Shown here: positions 45,471 to 57,126 of the stretch, in pieces
How positions within the stretch are numbered: position 1 is the stretch's first letter
Layout: every line of letters begins with the position of its first letter
Origin: Bondarzewia mesenterica
Lineage: Eukaryota > Basidiomycota > Agaricomycetes > Russulales > Bondarzewiaceae
DNA length: 64,000 nt
Direction: 5' to 3'
Assembly (NCBI GenBank): GCA_004802705.1
Contig: SGPL01000083.1
Coordinates: forward strand, 1-64,000
Notes under the pieces: model-generated
The model's database searches: none
Told to the model about the DNA's origin: nothing
What the model saw: only the letters and a program-made list of their open reading frames with translations
Program-made: the position numbers and the translations under genes

Positions 45471-45694
45471 GTAGATTCAGAAGAACGACTNCGATATTTG
45501 TACGAATATGAATGAACATATCCGTACGCCTTGATTTNGGCATGATGNGGCGCCGCGCGCTTGATGATTGGCCTCAGACCAGGACGGATGGCATTTGGTT
45601 CAGTCAAAACATAANTTTCGCAAGATAAAACGAGTACCAGCCATGGAAGANATATTTTCATCCCTTAANAATGCAGGCGCAACCAGAACACCTA

Positions 45695-48600
45695 TTATGC
45701 CAGCACATANCTAACGTAGGTCTCGACCAAAGCTTNGGTAATCTCGAAGTCCACAAGCTCACCTGCCACCTCTCTTGCATGCGTTNCATCNAACAACGGA
45801 ATGGGCGCGTTCTTGGAGACTCCCTGGTAGAAATCCAATAACTTCGTGGCAGGTGTGTCAGANNTTTTCCGCACAAGTTCGAGCCATTCGTCAGCATCGA
45901 CGAGCTTCAGTCGCCGTTNAAAGGGAGAAGAAAAGATGGCAGATGCAACGAGGGACCAAGGTGTCGACAGCGCATTGTCGAGACTGTAGAATTGTAGTGC
46001 AGGCGCGGCTAAGGATGAACTTGCCGTCACTNCAGCGTCGAGTATGCGGGCAGCAANGTTTACCGGAAGCCAGCGTACGGACTTTGTACAAAAGTGAGTC
46101 AGAANGCATTGAGGTTCGAAAGCAAGAGAACTCACAGGGAAATCCTTCGGGATCGCACCAATATCAAAACAGCTTTGCATCAAGATTGGGATATGCTCTG
46201 ATCTCGACCAAGCACCTGTCCCCTCAGCGCCGCTCAGCTGCCCAGTCCTTACAATNGCCNCCCTGAAGCCTGGCCGGGTCTCTACTGCCTTTTCGAGAAT
46301 TTTCTCTGCAACATACTTCGAATGCGCATAGCCTTGGTCAAGACACATCTCGGATGAAGCGATGGGAGCTTCGGGAACTGGCCTAACTCCTGCATATTGC
46401 CCGACAGNAGCGATAGAGGAGATGAATGTGACGTGAGGTGGCGATGGGCGAGGAGACGAAAGAGAGAGGTTGATGATATTATGAACTCCCTCTACGTGAA
46501 TCTTGAACGACGAGAGGATAAGATTGAAATTGAGAAGCCAGGCGTTGTGCACAATATGTGTAACTTCGGANCGAAGCTGCACNGCCGCATAAGTNAGAGC
46601 GTTCANTATTTTTACTAGAAAAAAAATCTCACCCTCTCGAAAGTCTGNTCATTCAGTCCCAAGCGCGTCTGACCCAAGTCAATCTCAAGGAAAATCGCTC
46701 GNCCTTCCCGGACAGCTGCATCAAGAACGGCATAATCAAGACCTTTATCCTCAAAGGCATCCTTCTGTCTCTGTTCCAACGTCGCAGACTTGCTATGGCG
46801 ATTAAGCAAGTATAGCTTCCGAACCCCCGGCTTCTGCAGNAGCAATGACACATAAAATGATCCCAGTGAGCCTGTCGTGCCAGTGATGGCATATACGGCA
46901 CCCGTATCTGACTTCGTAAAAGGAGACAAAGAGGGAGACGGGCCGTGAAGCGATTCGGTGTACTCTGCAATCATCCGCTCGATGTCGGAGTGAATGCCCT
47001 CGGACGACCCCAAGTCACTTTCCNTAGCAAGACACAAGCGGACATATTGCGTGAGGGAGGCGATGGTAGGATACGAATAGACAACGTTTCTAGGAACCTT
47101 CGTTGACCGTCCAGACTTCTTGAGGATGGAGACAATCAAAGACCGAATCCTCGTAGCCGTGAGAGAATCCATTCCTGAAGCAAAGAGATCGTCGTCCTGG
47201 GCAACAGAATGCTGCAATACCTTCTTCACTGAAGCAGCNATATGCTTCTCGATCTCCTCCAAATCCCCATTCAGTGCAGAAGCGACATCAAACTGNTCAC
47301 CCTCACCCTCATCCAATTGCCTGTAAGCTTCCTCGATTTCATCCTCGTACGCTTTCAATGTTAACTTCGTTTTCACGGTACCCTTATCCGTCAGCAGCAA
47401 CGCCTTTTCACGTTTCGCTACAAGTACGAGAGAGCGTACGAGGCGGGAATGTTGAGGGACAACAGGGTTCACGTCTTCGTCNATGTGTNGCCAGATGGTA
47501 TCCAGATACGCAGAGACNCTTTCTGGAGTGTGCTCAGCGAGTGGCGTGGATGGTTCGATGATGACGCCATTCATGAAGCGTCCGCTGCCAAATACTACAG
47601 CATGGGCGATGAGAGGAGAATGGCAGAGCAGGATTTCTGTTGTCGACAGGATGTAAGCACGTAGTTTGCATGACAAGGNACGAACAAGACGAAACGAACC
47701 TAATTGCTTGTTATCGGTCTTCTCGCCGTTGTTTAACACCGTCTGAGTTAATACGACCAAACCCGTCACTGANAGTAGGCATNCCAATGAAGGAAATTAC
47801 AAACCACATCATCTCTCCTCCCAGCGTGCTTCCAAAGCCCTGGCTTATTGGGATCNGGGTGACGCGNCCACAGATCGCCTGTGANATATCCGACCGGGCT
47901 CTCATGATTCAGTACGGATGGNGTCATCTCACCGGGCTAAGCATGGGTATATAGTCAAAAGAGATATCGCATGCTGGGATCCGGTGGGCTCGATGAACCT
48001 ACCACNACNATCATTTCATGCAGTATCTTGTCNTCGTCGATCGGCCTGAACAGGAAATTGTAGGCAGGGGTAAGGTTATAGTAGTTCCAGTCCATAGGCT
48101 CCCGAATGTGCCTTCGCGAGTGGCTCGAAACACCAGCGGTTTCAGTCCTGTAATGAAGTCATGTTTTCAGTCGGGTTGCAATAGATCCAACAAAACACAG
48201 ACGCACGATCCATAGGCACCAAGGACATGAACTCCGTTTCGCGCCAGGAAGTCACCAACATCCNGCCGAAGAGGAGCGCCAGCGAAAAGGACGGTTTTCG
48301 CCTGCTGCAGAAGCTNCGATAGAATGATAGACGATTATTCACGAGAGTGATTCTATCTGACTAGAAGTAAACAACAACCAACCTGCATTCCTTCATCTCT
48401 GTTCTCGCTCTCCACAATATCTTCNAAGATACTNGGGGCGACAAGAATTTCCATATTTCTGGATTGGAACAATGGAAGATGACGCAAAACGAGTGCCGCT
48501 GAGATCGGATGCGGTGTATCGACGAAGGTATAGATACCGCCGACAGCGAGCAANGCAGTCAATGACAGTATGCCCCCCGAAGCCTGGTACACGTCAATTG

Positions 48601-49497
48601 CAATGAGGCTTTACAAGCAGGGAAGCGCGACGTACGTGGTATAGTGGCAGTGGATTGTACATGATCCGGCCAGCAGTGTCGATACGATCGTGATTATAGG
48701 ATTTACAGAAGGANAGGACGAACTTGTGGGTCCACGGTATGTTCTTCGGATGACCTGAAAGTCGGTTAGCATCACATCATTTTCATCAGTNGCGATGCAA
48801 GAGAGTACCCGTCGATCCCGAAGTGTGCAGATAGACCAAATGTCTGTCAGCCTCCTCCGCCATGACCGAAGTCGATGCTGTTTCTCCATCAAGCACGTCT
48901 CCCCAGCCATACAAGCCATCAGAGCTCAAATCCAAAGTGAAATCCTCATTTGGGAGAGTGATGGTATCAAAACCCTTTTCGTCAAGGTTCGCAGCGAACA
49001 TTTTCATATCTTCATCAACGATGAGGAACGAGCCATTGATGGAGTTAATTAGATGTTTGACACCCTCAAGCGAATTGCGAGGAGAAATATATGCGACCTG
49101 AGCGTAAGAATATGATGAGAATGGAAAACACTCAGAAGGACTAGGTGCAACTTACGGTCCAACGCAACATGATAAGAGCGATAAGCGTCACAAACCACGA
49201 ATAATTGCTTTTCGCCAACAATCCCACATTGACTGGGTCTTCGCCGAATGACCTAGGACCCCTACCTGTCTCACGTACGAGGTAATCTGCACGACGGCGA
49301 ACATGCGCCAGGAGCTGACGCCATGTGAGCGATGTGAGAGCGACACTAATAGGATCCCCCGACTCCTTCAAAACCTGCGCGACCTCACGGTCTGGGTATT
49401 GGCGAGCGACGCGGAGGATATACTCTGGAATCGGTAAGGATGCGTCTGAGAAAGGAGCTTCGAACGAGGAGCCCGCCAGTTTAGAAGCGAGAGGCAT
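45695..49497 (-). CDS. NRPS-like adenylate-forming reductase (A-T-R)
   Basis: Activates a carboxylic acid as AMP ester, loads it on a carrier and releases it by NADPH reduction, usually as an aldehyde. From ATG 49497: MPLASKLAGSSFEAPFSDAS, then A-domain motifs LVYLHTSGSTG (A3), FAGAPLRPDVGDFLA, LGAYGSTETAG (A5), GDLW (A7 region) and NNGEKTDNKQL (A10). The carrier domain has the phosphopantetheine Ser in LFASGMDSLTATRIR. The reductase domain has the Rossmann motif AITGTTGSLGSFYVS, LYLLNRHSKSATLEQRQKD, then VRTGQLSG and the catalytic YAHSK. It ends FEITEALVETYVRYVLA-like at 45695. No condensation or thioesterase domain. Scattered Ns hide some residues. Length (about 1,050 aa) fits basidiomycete single-module reductases. 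Substrate unknown. Confidence 0.9.
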
Positions 49498-49570
49498 GAT
49501 TGTTTCGCGAGGCTAAGAGCTGCAAAAAAAACAGTGGTTGGTTCTATATGCTGATACGTACCCAGAGGGT

Positions 49571-49580
49571 CTTTATATAG
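49571..49580 (-). promoter_or_regulatory. TATA box of the NRPS-like reductase gene
   Basis: Minus-strand sequence CTATATAAAG, about 75-83 nt before ATG 49497. Confidence 0.55.
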
Positions 49581-50301
49581 CTCTGTGCAGAACAAGATAT
49601 GCTTCCGGAAGCCACAGTTTTGTCAATACAGATTTCTACGTGGGAGGTTTGGAGGACTCGATTTACCGACACGACCGGGCATGTCTCATTCGAAAACAGT
49701 AATTAGTCCGACAAGAAGCACATCCAGTCACCCACAAGTGCGCACATGGAGCGATAGAAGCAATCGCACCTATTCTCGCAGGCCAATTATTCCAGTCGGG
49801 CGCCGATCTGTTACATTGTTAATAAAAGAAGTCATTTTCCGGCCAATCCCGACGGCGGATGATCAAGACCATGCGAGTCAGAGGTAAGAAGTAGGAGTCG
49901 GCTATTGCGCAAAAACCAAGTTGCCATGCATTGTCACAGCAGCACTGAATAGCCATCTATTGAAGCTGAAACAGTGTCGATGTTTATCGCGTTAGCATGA
50001 AACAGAGTCGATGTTTATCGCGTTAGCATGATACAGAGACCTCGATGAGTCGATGATCAACGTACTGGGGAAATGTACATCATGATCATGCCGACGGTGG
50101 GTCTAACATGTTCTTACAGAGCGCCTTCTGGCCCCAAGCTGCGTCAGATAGGTTATCGAGTGAGCAGCACTTGAAGCTGCGGCGCAGAACAATTGGCTGA
50201 AAAAAGACCCAGTTAGTCTCTTCAGACAAGTTCAGTTGCCCTTCAGCATAAGAAAAGTCAACAATCTATTGCTACAGCCTACCTCGTACACTGAAGAGAA
50301 C
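49581..50301. other. Intergenic region with a 31-bp tandem repeat
   Basis: About 720 bp upstream of the reductase gene and downstream of the Gal80-like gene. Apart from the tandem repeat at 49976-50037 no feature was recognised. Confidence 0.45.
49976..50037. repeat. Two tandem copies of a 31-bp unit
   Basis: The unit starts GTCGATGTTTATCGCGTTAG and ends GCATGAAACAGA; the second copy differs at one base (A to T). A partial third copy (GAAACAGT) precedes the first. It lies about 480-540 bp upstream of the NRPS-like reductase start, in its likely promoter. Confidence 0.9.
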
Positions 50302-51615
50302 TCAAATGTCTAGATCAACCCTTCGCCCCTCCCTCGCACTAGTCTCAATGGCGTCCACGTGCTTATACACAACGACTGCGTCCTCAAAGGTCGGGTACGA
50401 CCCCTCCTTCCCTTTTGCAAACTCGGCCCAATTCTTCTCGATGTTCCCAGCCGAGTCCTGCCCATCACCCACACTCACTTCTTCTCCGTTCAGATACACC
50501 TTTTCCGGTGAAAAGATGTTCACTAGGCTTCCTGCAACATGATAACTCTCTACTCGGATGTGACCGTCTTCCCCATCGATCAGCCAAATCAGCGTCGGCC
50601 GATTCCTATCTGATTCCTTCGTGGATGTGATACCCCCTCGCCAGGTTGCAGTTAGAATGGCGCCATGGTCTTTGAGAATACCCGAAAACGCGAACTGGTC
50701 GGGAAAGACGGCTTTGGTAGTCTCGCCCGTGGGTTTGCCGTCTGAGTCGACGAACTTGATCTCGTTAAACATCTGGGCGGAAGTTGCGGAGATGGAGGAA
50801 AGTGGTCCCAGAGCATACGTTATGGCGCTGAGATTGTGTCCAAGAGCCACATGGAGTACCGTCGCGCCTGAAAGATCGGATATTAACGGCCAACCACATA
50901 TCATTCTTGTAGTAAGACATATACCATTTGACGGATCAAGAACGTAAGCATCACGCTTAGTCTGAAGTGGTGCCCAAACCGTACTTTCTTGTGTCTTACT
51001 GCCAACCTTCGAGAGTAATGTAAACGCGAAGGATCGTCCAAGTCGGTTCATCAACAGAGACTCACCCAACTGACAGACAAAACACGGCCAATCTTTCCTG
51101 ATGAGACCCAATCCTTGATCTGTGCGAGTTCTCAGGCAAACAAACAAACAACTGTAGCAAAAATATCGGGGATTACTCACCTTCCGAACGACAGGACTTT
51201 GCCAGGATTGCAATCCGACCATAGTTCTAACCCCCTTGCTTTTCGCAGCCTCAGCGATATCGATGGTCTCCTGCATCCCATTGCCCAATGGCCACTCCAA
51301 AAAGATATCCTTTCCCCTCTCAATAGCAGGCATCACTGCTGCCCTGTGATCGGGTGTTTTCACAGCAATCGCAACGAAATCGACATCGGGATCGCCAGCG
51401 ATTTCACTTGTATCACCATGATAGGCTTTGACAGTATTGCCAGTGAGCTTGGAAAAAATTTCTGCCGCCGCCGAGGCGGATTGGGCTGAAGTGGTAGAAA
51501 GGGCCGTAAGGGTGTAGAGGTCGGAAAGGGGTGCACGGAAGAGTGGAGGGGCGAGGACTGATGAGGCCCATCCTCTACTGGAGAGACCTACAAAACCAAT
51601 TCTGATAGGAGCCAT
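50302..51615 (-). CDS. Gal80-like oxidoreductase (Gfo/Idh/MocA family)
   Basis: NAD(P)-binding protein of the Gal80/glucose-fructose oxidoreductase family. ATG 51615: MAPIRIGFVGLSSRGWASSV with the Rossmann fingerprint GFVGLSSRGWA. Then DFVAIAVKTPDHRAAVMPAI and KDIFLEWPLGNGMQE (the E-W-P variant of the EKP motif, as in Gal80). Introns lie within VVRK / IKDWVSSGKIGRVLSVSW / the next exon and are stop-free in part, so the raw frame looks continuous. The C-terminal beta domain has LHVALGHNLSAITYALG and GDSAGNIEKNW-like sequence. The Lys of the EKP motif is Trp here, which in yeast Gal80 goes with loss of enzyme activity, so a regulatory role is possible. Confidence 0.88.
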   Translation of the reverse strand: MAPIRIGFVGLSSRGWASSVLAPPLFRAPLSDLYTLTALSTTSAQSASAAAEIFSKLTGNTVKAYHGDTSEIAGDPDVDFVAIAVKTPDHRAAVMPAIERGKDIFLEWPLGNGMQETIDIAEAAKSKGVRTMVGLQSWQSPVVRKVSNPRYFCYSCLFVCLRTRTDQGLGLIRKDWPCFVCQLGESLLMNRLGRSFAFTLLSKVGSKTQESTVWAPLQTKRDAYVLDPSNGICLTTRMICGWPLISDLSGATVLHVALGHNLSAITYALGPLSSISATSAQMFNEIKFVDSDGKPTGETTKAVFPDQFAFSGILKDHGAILTATWRGGITSTKESDRNRPTLIWLIDGEDGHIRVESYHVAGSLVNIFSPEKVYLNGEEVSVGDGQDSAGNIEKNWAEFAKGKEGSYPTFEDAVVVYKHVDAIETSAREGRRVDLDI

Positions 51616-52329
51616 GATGGGTGAGAGCTAAACGATGAGCTAGTCGGCAGCGATATCACTTGATAGTTTGAAAGGTATTTATACCTGCAAGGCTTAGAAA
51701 TCGCTGAGCTTGAGGCGCATTACTAAGGAGTTGGAAAAGGTGCCGACATTCCCAGTGCCCACACACGGGACTCAGCATCGCTGGCCTCCTTGTCCAGAGA
51801 TAAGCGGTACTGAGCAGAGCTTCGTTGTACATGGAATGACTTGCTTTAAGTTAGTTCTGAGTCATCTATTGTGAAGATACCCGCTGAAACCGTTGCGACT
51901 GGTACAAACATCCAGCAGATCTATTTTCTTGTTATCAGTAAATGGGTCTCGAGGGTCCGATACGATCGATTTAGGCAAGACAGCTTTGGTTGAGAAGAAT
52001 GACGCTGACTAGGACTGAGTGAGTCACTCAGAGGAAGAGGGAAAGGGAGGGATGCGTTGAATCAGGTTGAATCCTAGGTTGAATCAACTTATAATCACTG
52101 AATTCAGCGTTGCAATTTGAGCTCAACAGGGCACGTGATGATGAAGATTCGTCAAGGACGCGTCGCGTCGACCACGCGTACGCGCGTTATTTGCAGTTAT
52201 TTTGATCTAGTTCGTCTTGAGCTGAGGTACACCACCGCTACTTACTTCTTGTCTGTCTCACCCTGGCTTCGCTTTCATCTTGTTTTCTCTCTCTGTAGTC
52301 TGTAACACTATTCGTTCTCTTTTCCCAAC
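51616..52329. promoter_or_regulatory. Divergent promoter region with a TATA box for the Gal80-like gene
   Basis: 714 bp between divergent starts. On the minus strand GTATAAATACC lies at about 51674-51684, some 60-70 nt before ATG 51615. A triplet of GTTGAATC copies occurs on the plus strand at about 52058-52088 (TTGAATCAGGTTGAATCCTA then GGTTGAATCAAC). The kinase side has no evident TATA box but a CT-rich stretch near 52250-52325. Confidence 0.45.
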
Positions 52330-55300
52330 ATGCTTTCTCCGCGGCCACCTCAAGAGGCTACCGATATCTTCTCTCTGTCCGATCAGGTTCTAGCTGACAG
52401 GTTACAATTCATTGAAGAAGTAGGTCGCATACCCAGTATGCTCATTATTGACCTTTTAAGTCTCTTCCGTAGATTGGTTTTGGAAATTGGGGAAGCGTCT
52501 GGCTCTGTCGACCAAAGTCTGCTCGAACGAAAGAACCTGAAGAAGACATCCAAGTTGCTGTGAAACTTGTTCACCGTTCCAAGACAGCAACCACTGCCGC
52601 CCGCGTACGATCATTGTAAGTTCATTAGCATTCATGCCAGGTTACCCATGTCTGATGATGTGTAGATGGAATGAAATGAAGATTGTTCGGTCCTTCAAGA
52701 ACGATCCACATCCCTCAATCGTCCCTTTCCATTCCTTCATCATCACTCCTTCATACGCATTGATCACCATGTAAGTTTCGTTTTCTTTTCTCCAATCCTG
52801 ATGCATACTAGGTGTATAATGTGTGGAAGGTGGGGAAGGCCTATTTAGATTCTGGAAGGGGGGGACGTCGTTCGACCTCAGGAGAATTCTTTGATCATCC
52901 TTGTTAACATGTCGCTGCTTCCAGGGACTATCTCCCAGAACTAATCCCTGTGGAAGTCCCAGAAGTCAAGGCAAGGGAATGGTTCCGCTCCTTGTTATCG
53001 GGCGTCCAATTCCTTCACAAGCGCGGTGTCGTTCACAATGATATTAAGTAAGTATCTCCCCTCAGCCTCGTATGTAGCGACAGAGACCTCATGCCCGCAG
53101 ACCTGCGAACATTCTCATTTCGCATGACCACGTTCCAGTTCTCGTTGACTTTGGTTTTGCCGAGAAATATGATGTCAAGTCATCGAAGGCATTCCACAGT
53201 AACCTTACATATGGCACACCAGAGGTATGAGTGTGCGGTTGTTACTTCCTTGCCAACATGCTTACACTCTGTTGCCTATCAGTACCTCTCTCCTGAGCGA
53301 GCCCGAGGGTTGCCGCATGACACTCGCAAATCAGACGTTTGGTCGCTCGGCATCACGTTCTTCGAAGTCCTTGTAGGAAGAACGCCGTTCGAATTCGCAG
53401 AAGGCGAACAATTTTCCACTAAGGAAGACTTGGAGAAGTATTGGGGTCGTACTGTGAGTGAACAAGTGCTGACAGCATTGAAAAATATACTGAAGGAAAG
53501 GTTGCTCCTTAGCTGCGAGGGAAGTGGGTAGGTACGTGGAAGATGTCCAAGAGTGCAGAAAGATTGCTGCGTCGGATGATCCAACCGAATGCAGACCTTC
53601 GCTGCATGGCCACGGACGTGATGGCAGATTCTTACTGGACGGAGTACAAAGACGCTGTTGTCTCGTCTCACCGTACGTCCTCTCTAACCTCTCCCTATTC
53701 TTTGTTCTTACTCTATCGAACTGATACCCCTTAACCTGTTTCAGGCAAATCCGCGAGCGTGTCGTACGTTGCATCGCCACTCTCTTTGGTTGTGGGGAAG
53801 GACAGTGCGAAGCTCATTGACATCATCTCTCCATGGTCCACTCGACGTCTCAGCAAAGACCAGCGCGAGAAGGAGCGGAAGACCAAGGGCGGTAAGGTTG
53901 CCATGTCGGCCGGCAAGGAGAACGCCTCACTCGCGGTCCCGAAGACAAGGAAGGACAACGACGCCGCACTTGCGCCTGCACGCGCAGGCCACACGCGTTC
54001 GCGTTCGCAACCCCGCGTTCAGGCCGTGGAAGGTGACAACCTCTCCTTCGCAATGCCCTATTCTTCGATTTTTGATGCACGTGGGGCTAACGTTGTGGTT
54101 GTGATTTTTTTTGCTGTAGCTATTGCGCAAACAAAGAAACGCGTAGGTGTCGCTTCTATTAACATCTTGGCCCCGATCCGCGGATCCCCGCCGGTGACAC
54201 CCAACGTGCGCAAGGACAAGGCTGCCCCTGCATCCGCGCTGGGCAAGGAGAATGCTACTTCTGCAGCTGCCATTGGTGCGCGCAAGCATTCAATCCCTCG
54301 AAAGCCCGTGCCGCCAGTGAACAGTAGGGATTTCGCACCGAAAGCGCCGCCGAAGAGTCGAGATGTTGTGCGGAAGGCTGGTCGTGTATTGGCAGATCGG
54401 ACGGCACATGTGATGAATACGAATGACGCGAGCAAGAGTGGGAATGCGGATGCGAAAAAGGCCGTGAAGGATGAACAAGGGAACAGTCCGGCGATTGAGG
54501 AGGGAAAGAGCCAGGCTGAGGAGGGAAAGAGCATGGGAAGTGTGCACGATCGGATGAGAGAGTGGGAGAGAGAAAGGGAGCGGTTGAGGGATATAGTGAG
54601 GATGAAAGAGGATAGAGGGGACAGGAAGAAGGTGACAGAGGAGTCCGGAACCGAAAGGGGGACTCCGGAGAGGGCGGAGAGAGTAGATGAAAGGAGGGCG
54701 CACAGTGAGGACATCTTGAGGGATGACATTGTACGCAATGCGGTGCATGTTTCAAGAACACCCTCGGGCAGCGTTTCGTCCACGCCAATGTCTCCTGGTA
54801 TGACTTGCCATCTTCTCGTCAATAAAGTTATTCGCTAACCCATTCTAACGTCTGCTAGACATGAATTTCTCCTTCCAGGATTCTTTCCCTCGCTCTGTCT
54901 CTGCTAACGAGTCCGGGCTAAGCCTATTCAAGCAGAGTCTCAAAATTTCCATAGGTAGAGGTCCCATTTCCATGATATTGATTAGTGATTCTCAACCGGT
55001 CTTGCCTGCAGGCAAAACTGTGCAAATGTACAAATCTTCGACCCTCGGATGCTTCAATCGACGATCCACGCAGACGCCGTCGACAACTGCAGAGGACGTT
55101 AGTAGAGAACAATCATGGGATGACGATGAACTCATTCAACAAGGTATGTTCTGATACGCAGTGATTATGGTCGGCCCTTCTTGACCTAACACAAATTTTA
55201 GCCGATTCCACTTTGCCTGTCGTTCGTCAAGCCGTTCGTAATGAGCGCGCTGGCGTTGACAGTAGAGCAGACAGGATGACAATTTGGATCCAGAACGTAG

Positions 55301-56522
55301 AGAGTAAGTTTGTACATCTTCTTTCGATACAGTGATACTGACCTGCCTTCGCTTAATTGCAGAGGTCGTCGAAGATGCTCGTCAGAACTTTGCCTCTTCC
55401 AATGTTACTCAGCTTCCTCCCCTTCCCATTGCCCCTCCCGTCCCGCGCTCTGCATCGCGCAATAAAACGGGACGCGCGGCTCGCCTACCGCGCAAGGTTC
55501 TGGCAGCCAGTCAGATCTTCCAGCAGGATGTGGATCAAAGCCTCGTGAATGATTACAGGATGTCGACGACCTCGACATCAACGTCTCCAGTGGCTAATGT
55601 CACTTTGTGCTTCCCAGACCATACTTTACAGGCATTACCGTCTGAAGAGCTCAGCCAAGTGCTGGGTGTCGGACAGAGTCCACCCAGAGTGCGGCGTGCC
55701 ACCGTCACTGGGCGCTCTCCAGAGAAGAATGCCATTATAGAAGCCGAGTCTCCGTCCAAGCGCAAGGAGAAGTCCAAATCACAGAACGATTTACTCTCCC
55801 GGCCGATCACAGCCATTGCTAAACTGCAATTTGAATTGGAGAGATGTGAGTATCACTGTCCGAGCTTCTCTTCGATCATTTCTGACTGGAAGCCCTCATA
55901 GTGGCTCAACCTTCCGCGCCTCTGCCGCTGTCTGCAGTCATTGACAGGAGTATCTTCATCGCGGATCCTCTCTCTGTGAGACGAGGAGTGCCCGATGTAC
56001 CACAGACACCGTCGATTCAAGTCTACACATCAGGACCATCTGGCACCGATAGTCTTGCAGCATTTCCCTTCAACGTGGAGCCTTACCCTATCAGGGTACC
56101 ATCAACAACCTCCCCCATCAATGAATCACCCACCACTCAACGCCACGTCGAAGGCGTGTATGACCGCTTTCTGATGGCTACGACAGGCGTCAAGCGCGTC
56201 GGACGCGGATACCAATCAGACAACGTTGGACCCATGTCAAATGTCCCACAAGTCGGATCACAAAAACCTGTGCCGAGGATGTTCCACTCAACATCACGTC
56301 ATCCGATGCCCCCCACCCGTGTCAAGCGATGACATCGAGAAGCGCAGGACGGTTAGCGTGGACGAGCTCGGGATCATGCAGTCCTGCAGCGTGGACGTCG
56401 GTGGGGAAACGCAGATACAGGTGTTGAAAGACGAGCGCTCGAATACCGTCCGCAACGTTCGACGTGCCATCAAGGCCATTGTCACCGGCAAAACAGCCTC
56501 GAAAGGTTCTAGAGTGGACTGA
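52330..56522 (+). CDS. Ser/Thr protein kinase with long disordered tail (one probable frameshift)
   Basis: ATG 52330 begins MLSPRPPQEATDIFSLSDQV. The kinase domain (about residues 20-330) shows the glycine loop IGFGNWGSVWLC, the ATP-anchoring Lys in QVAVKLVHR, hinge ALITMDYLPE, catalytic loop VHNDIKPANIL (HND replaces HRD), DFG in VLVDFGFAEKY, TYGTPEYLSPERARG and SDVWSLGITFFEVLVG. The tail of roughly 700 residues is Lys/Ser/Pro-rich with a charged helix (MREWERERERLRDIV) and KENA-like repeats (GKENASLAV, GKENATSAA). Near 56309-56314 the frame must shift by one base in a run of six C to continue into SSDDIEKRRTVSVDELG and the end at 56522. The kinase is complete. No family name is assigned. 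Confidence 0.8.
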
Positions 56523-57126
56523 GTGCTTTCGGTCTGCATGATTCTCTATCCCATTTCTTTTGTATCTAACTTCGCCATCGCTATGCCACTCCGGCCCTTC
56601 CACTCCTTTCGGATTGACCTCACTATCCATCTGTCACTTATGCTTTTCTCACTTCTATTCACGAGTATCATTTCGCACTTTCTGTGTTTATATCGTCATA
56701 TCATGGTCTCTCTTATATCTCGTCTCGCAATTCATCTCGTCGTAATCTCCATCTCTTTTGTTTATCGCCGGTTTTGCTGCTCATCGCTATCCTCGTCTTG
56801 CTGTCCAGTTGATGTTCATATGTCTAATTATGTTTCCTCCCGCGTGGATGATTTTTTATACTTCGATTACGAACTGTATCTGCTGCGCACGATTTTTTCT
56901 CTTCTCGTTTCGTTTTACGCATTGAATGCTATTTACGCCTTCCAGTGTTCGTCTTCGCACGTTCTTCGTCTTTACCATACCTTATGAGGCGATGTCTTAC
57001 GAGTCTTACATGTAGCCAGTGCTAAATGAATAAATCAAACAAACAGCCTGCGTACACAATAATTGCAGTGTAAAAATACATTCGAGAGCACCATGGTGGG
57101 AAACGCAAGACAATTAGCAAGAGATA
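56523..57126. other. Intergenic region between convergent genes, T-rich
   Basis: 604 bp between the kinase stop and the nucleoporin stop. The plus strand is pyrimidine- and T-rich (TCTTTTGTTTATCG, CTTCTCGTTTCG). A 154-codon open frame here has the Leu/Ser/Phe composition expected from T-rich 3' flanking DNA, not a protein. Confidence 0.5.

Noticed and set aside
45244..45543. Open frames across 45.2-45.5 kb
   Set aside because: They consist of N codons from the assembly gap.
49976..50037. CRISPR-like array
   Set aside because: The copies are directly contiguous without spacers, and the genome is eukaryotic.
53927..54822. Long minus-strand open frames opposite the kinase tail
   Set aside because: Antisense shadows of the low-complexity Lys/Ser/Arg-rich tail; no conserved motif.
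56523..56987. 154-codon plus-strand frame with hydrophobic stretches
   Set aside because: Composition follows directly from T-rich 3' flanking DNA; begins immediately after the kinase stop and has no family pattern.
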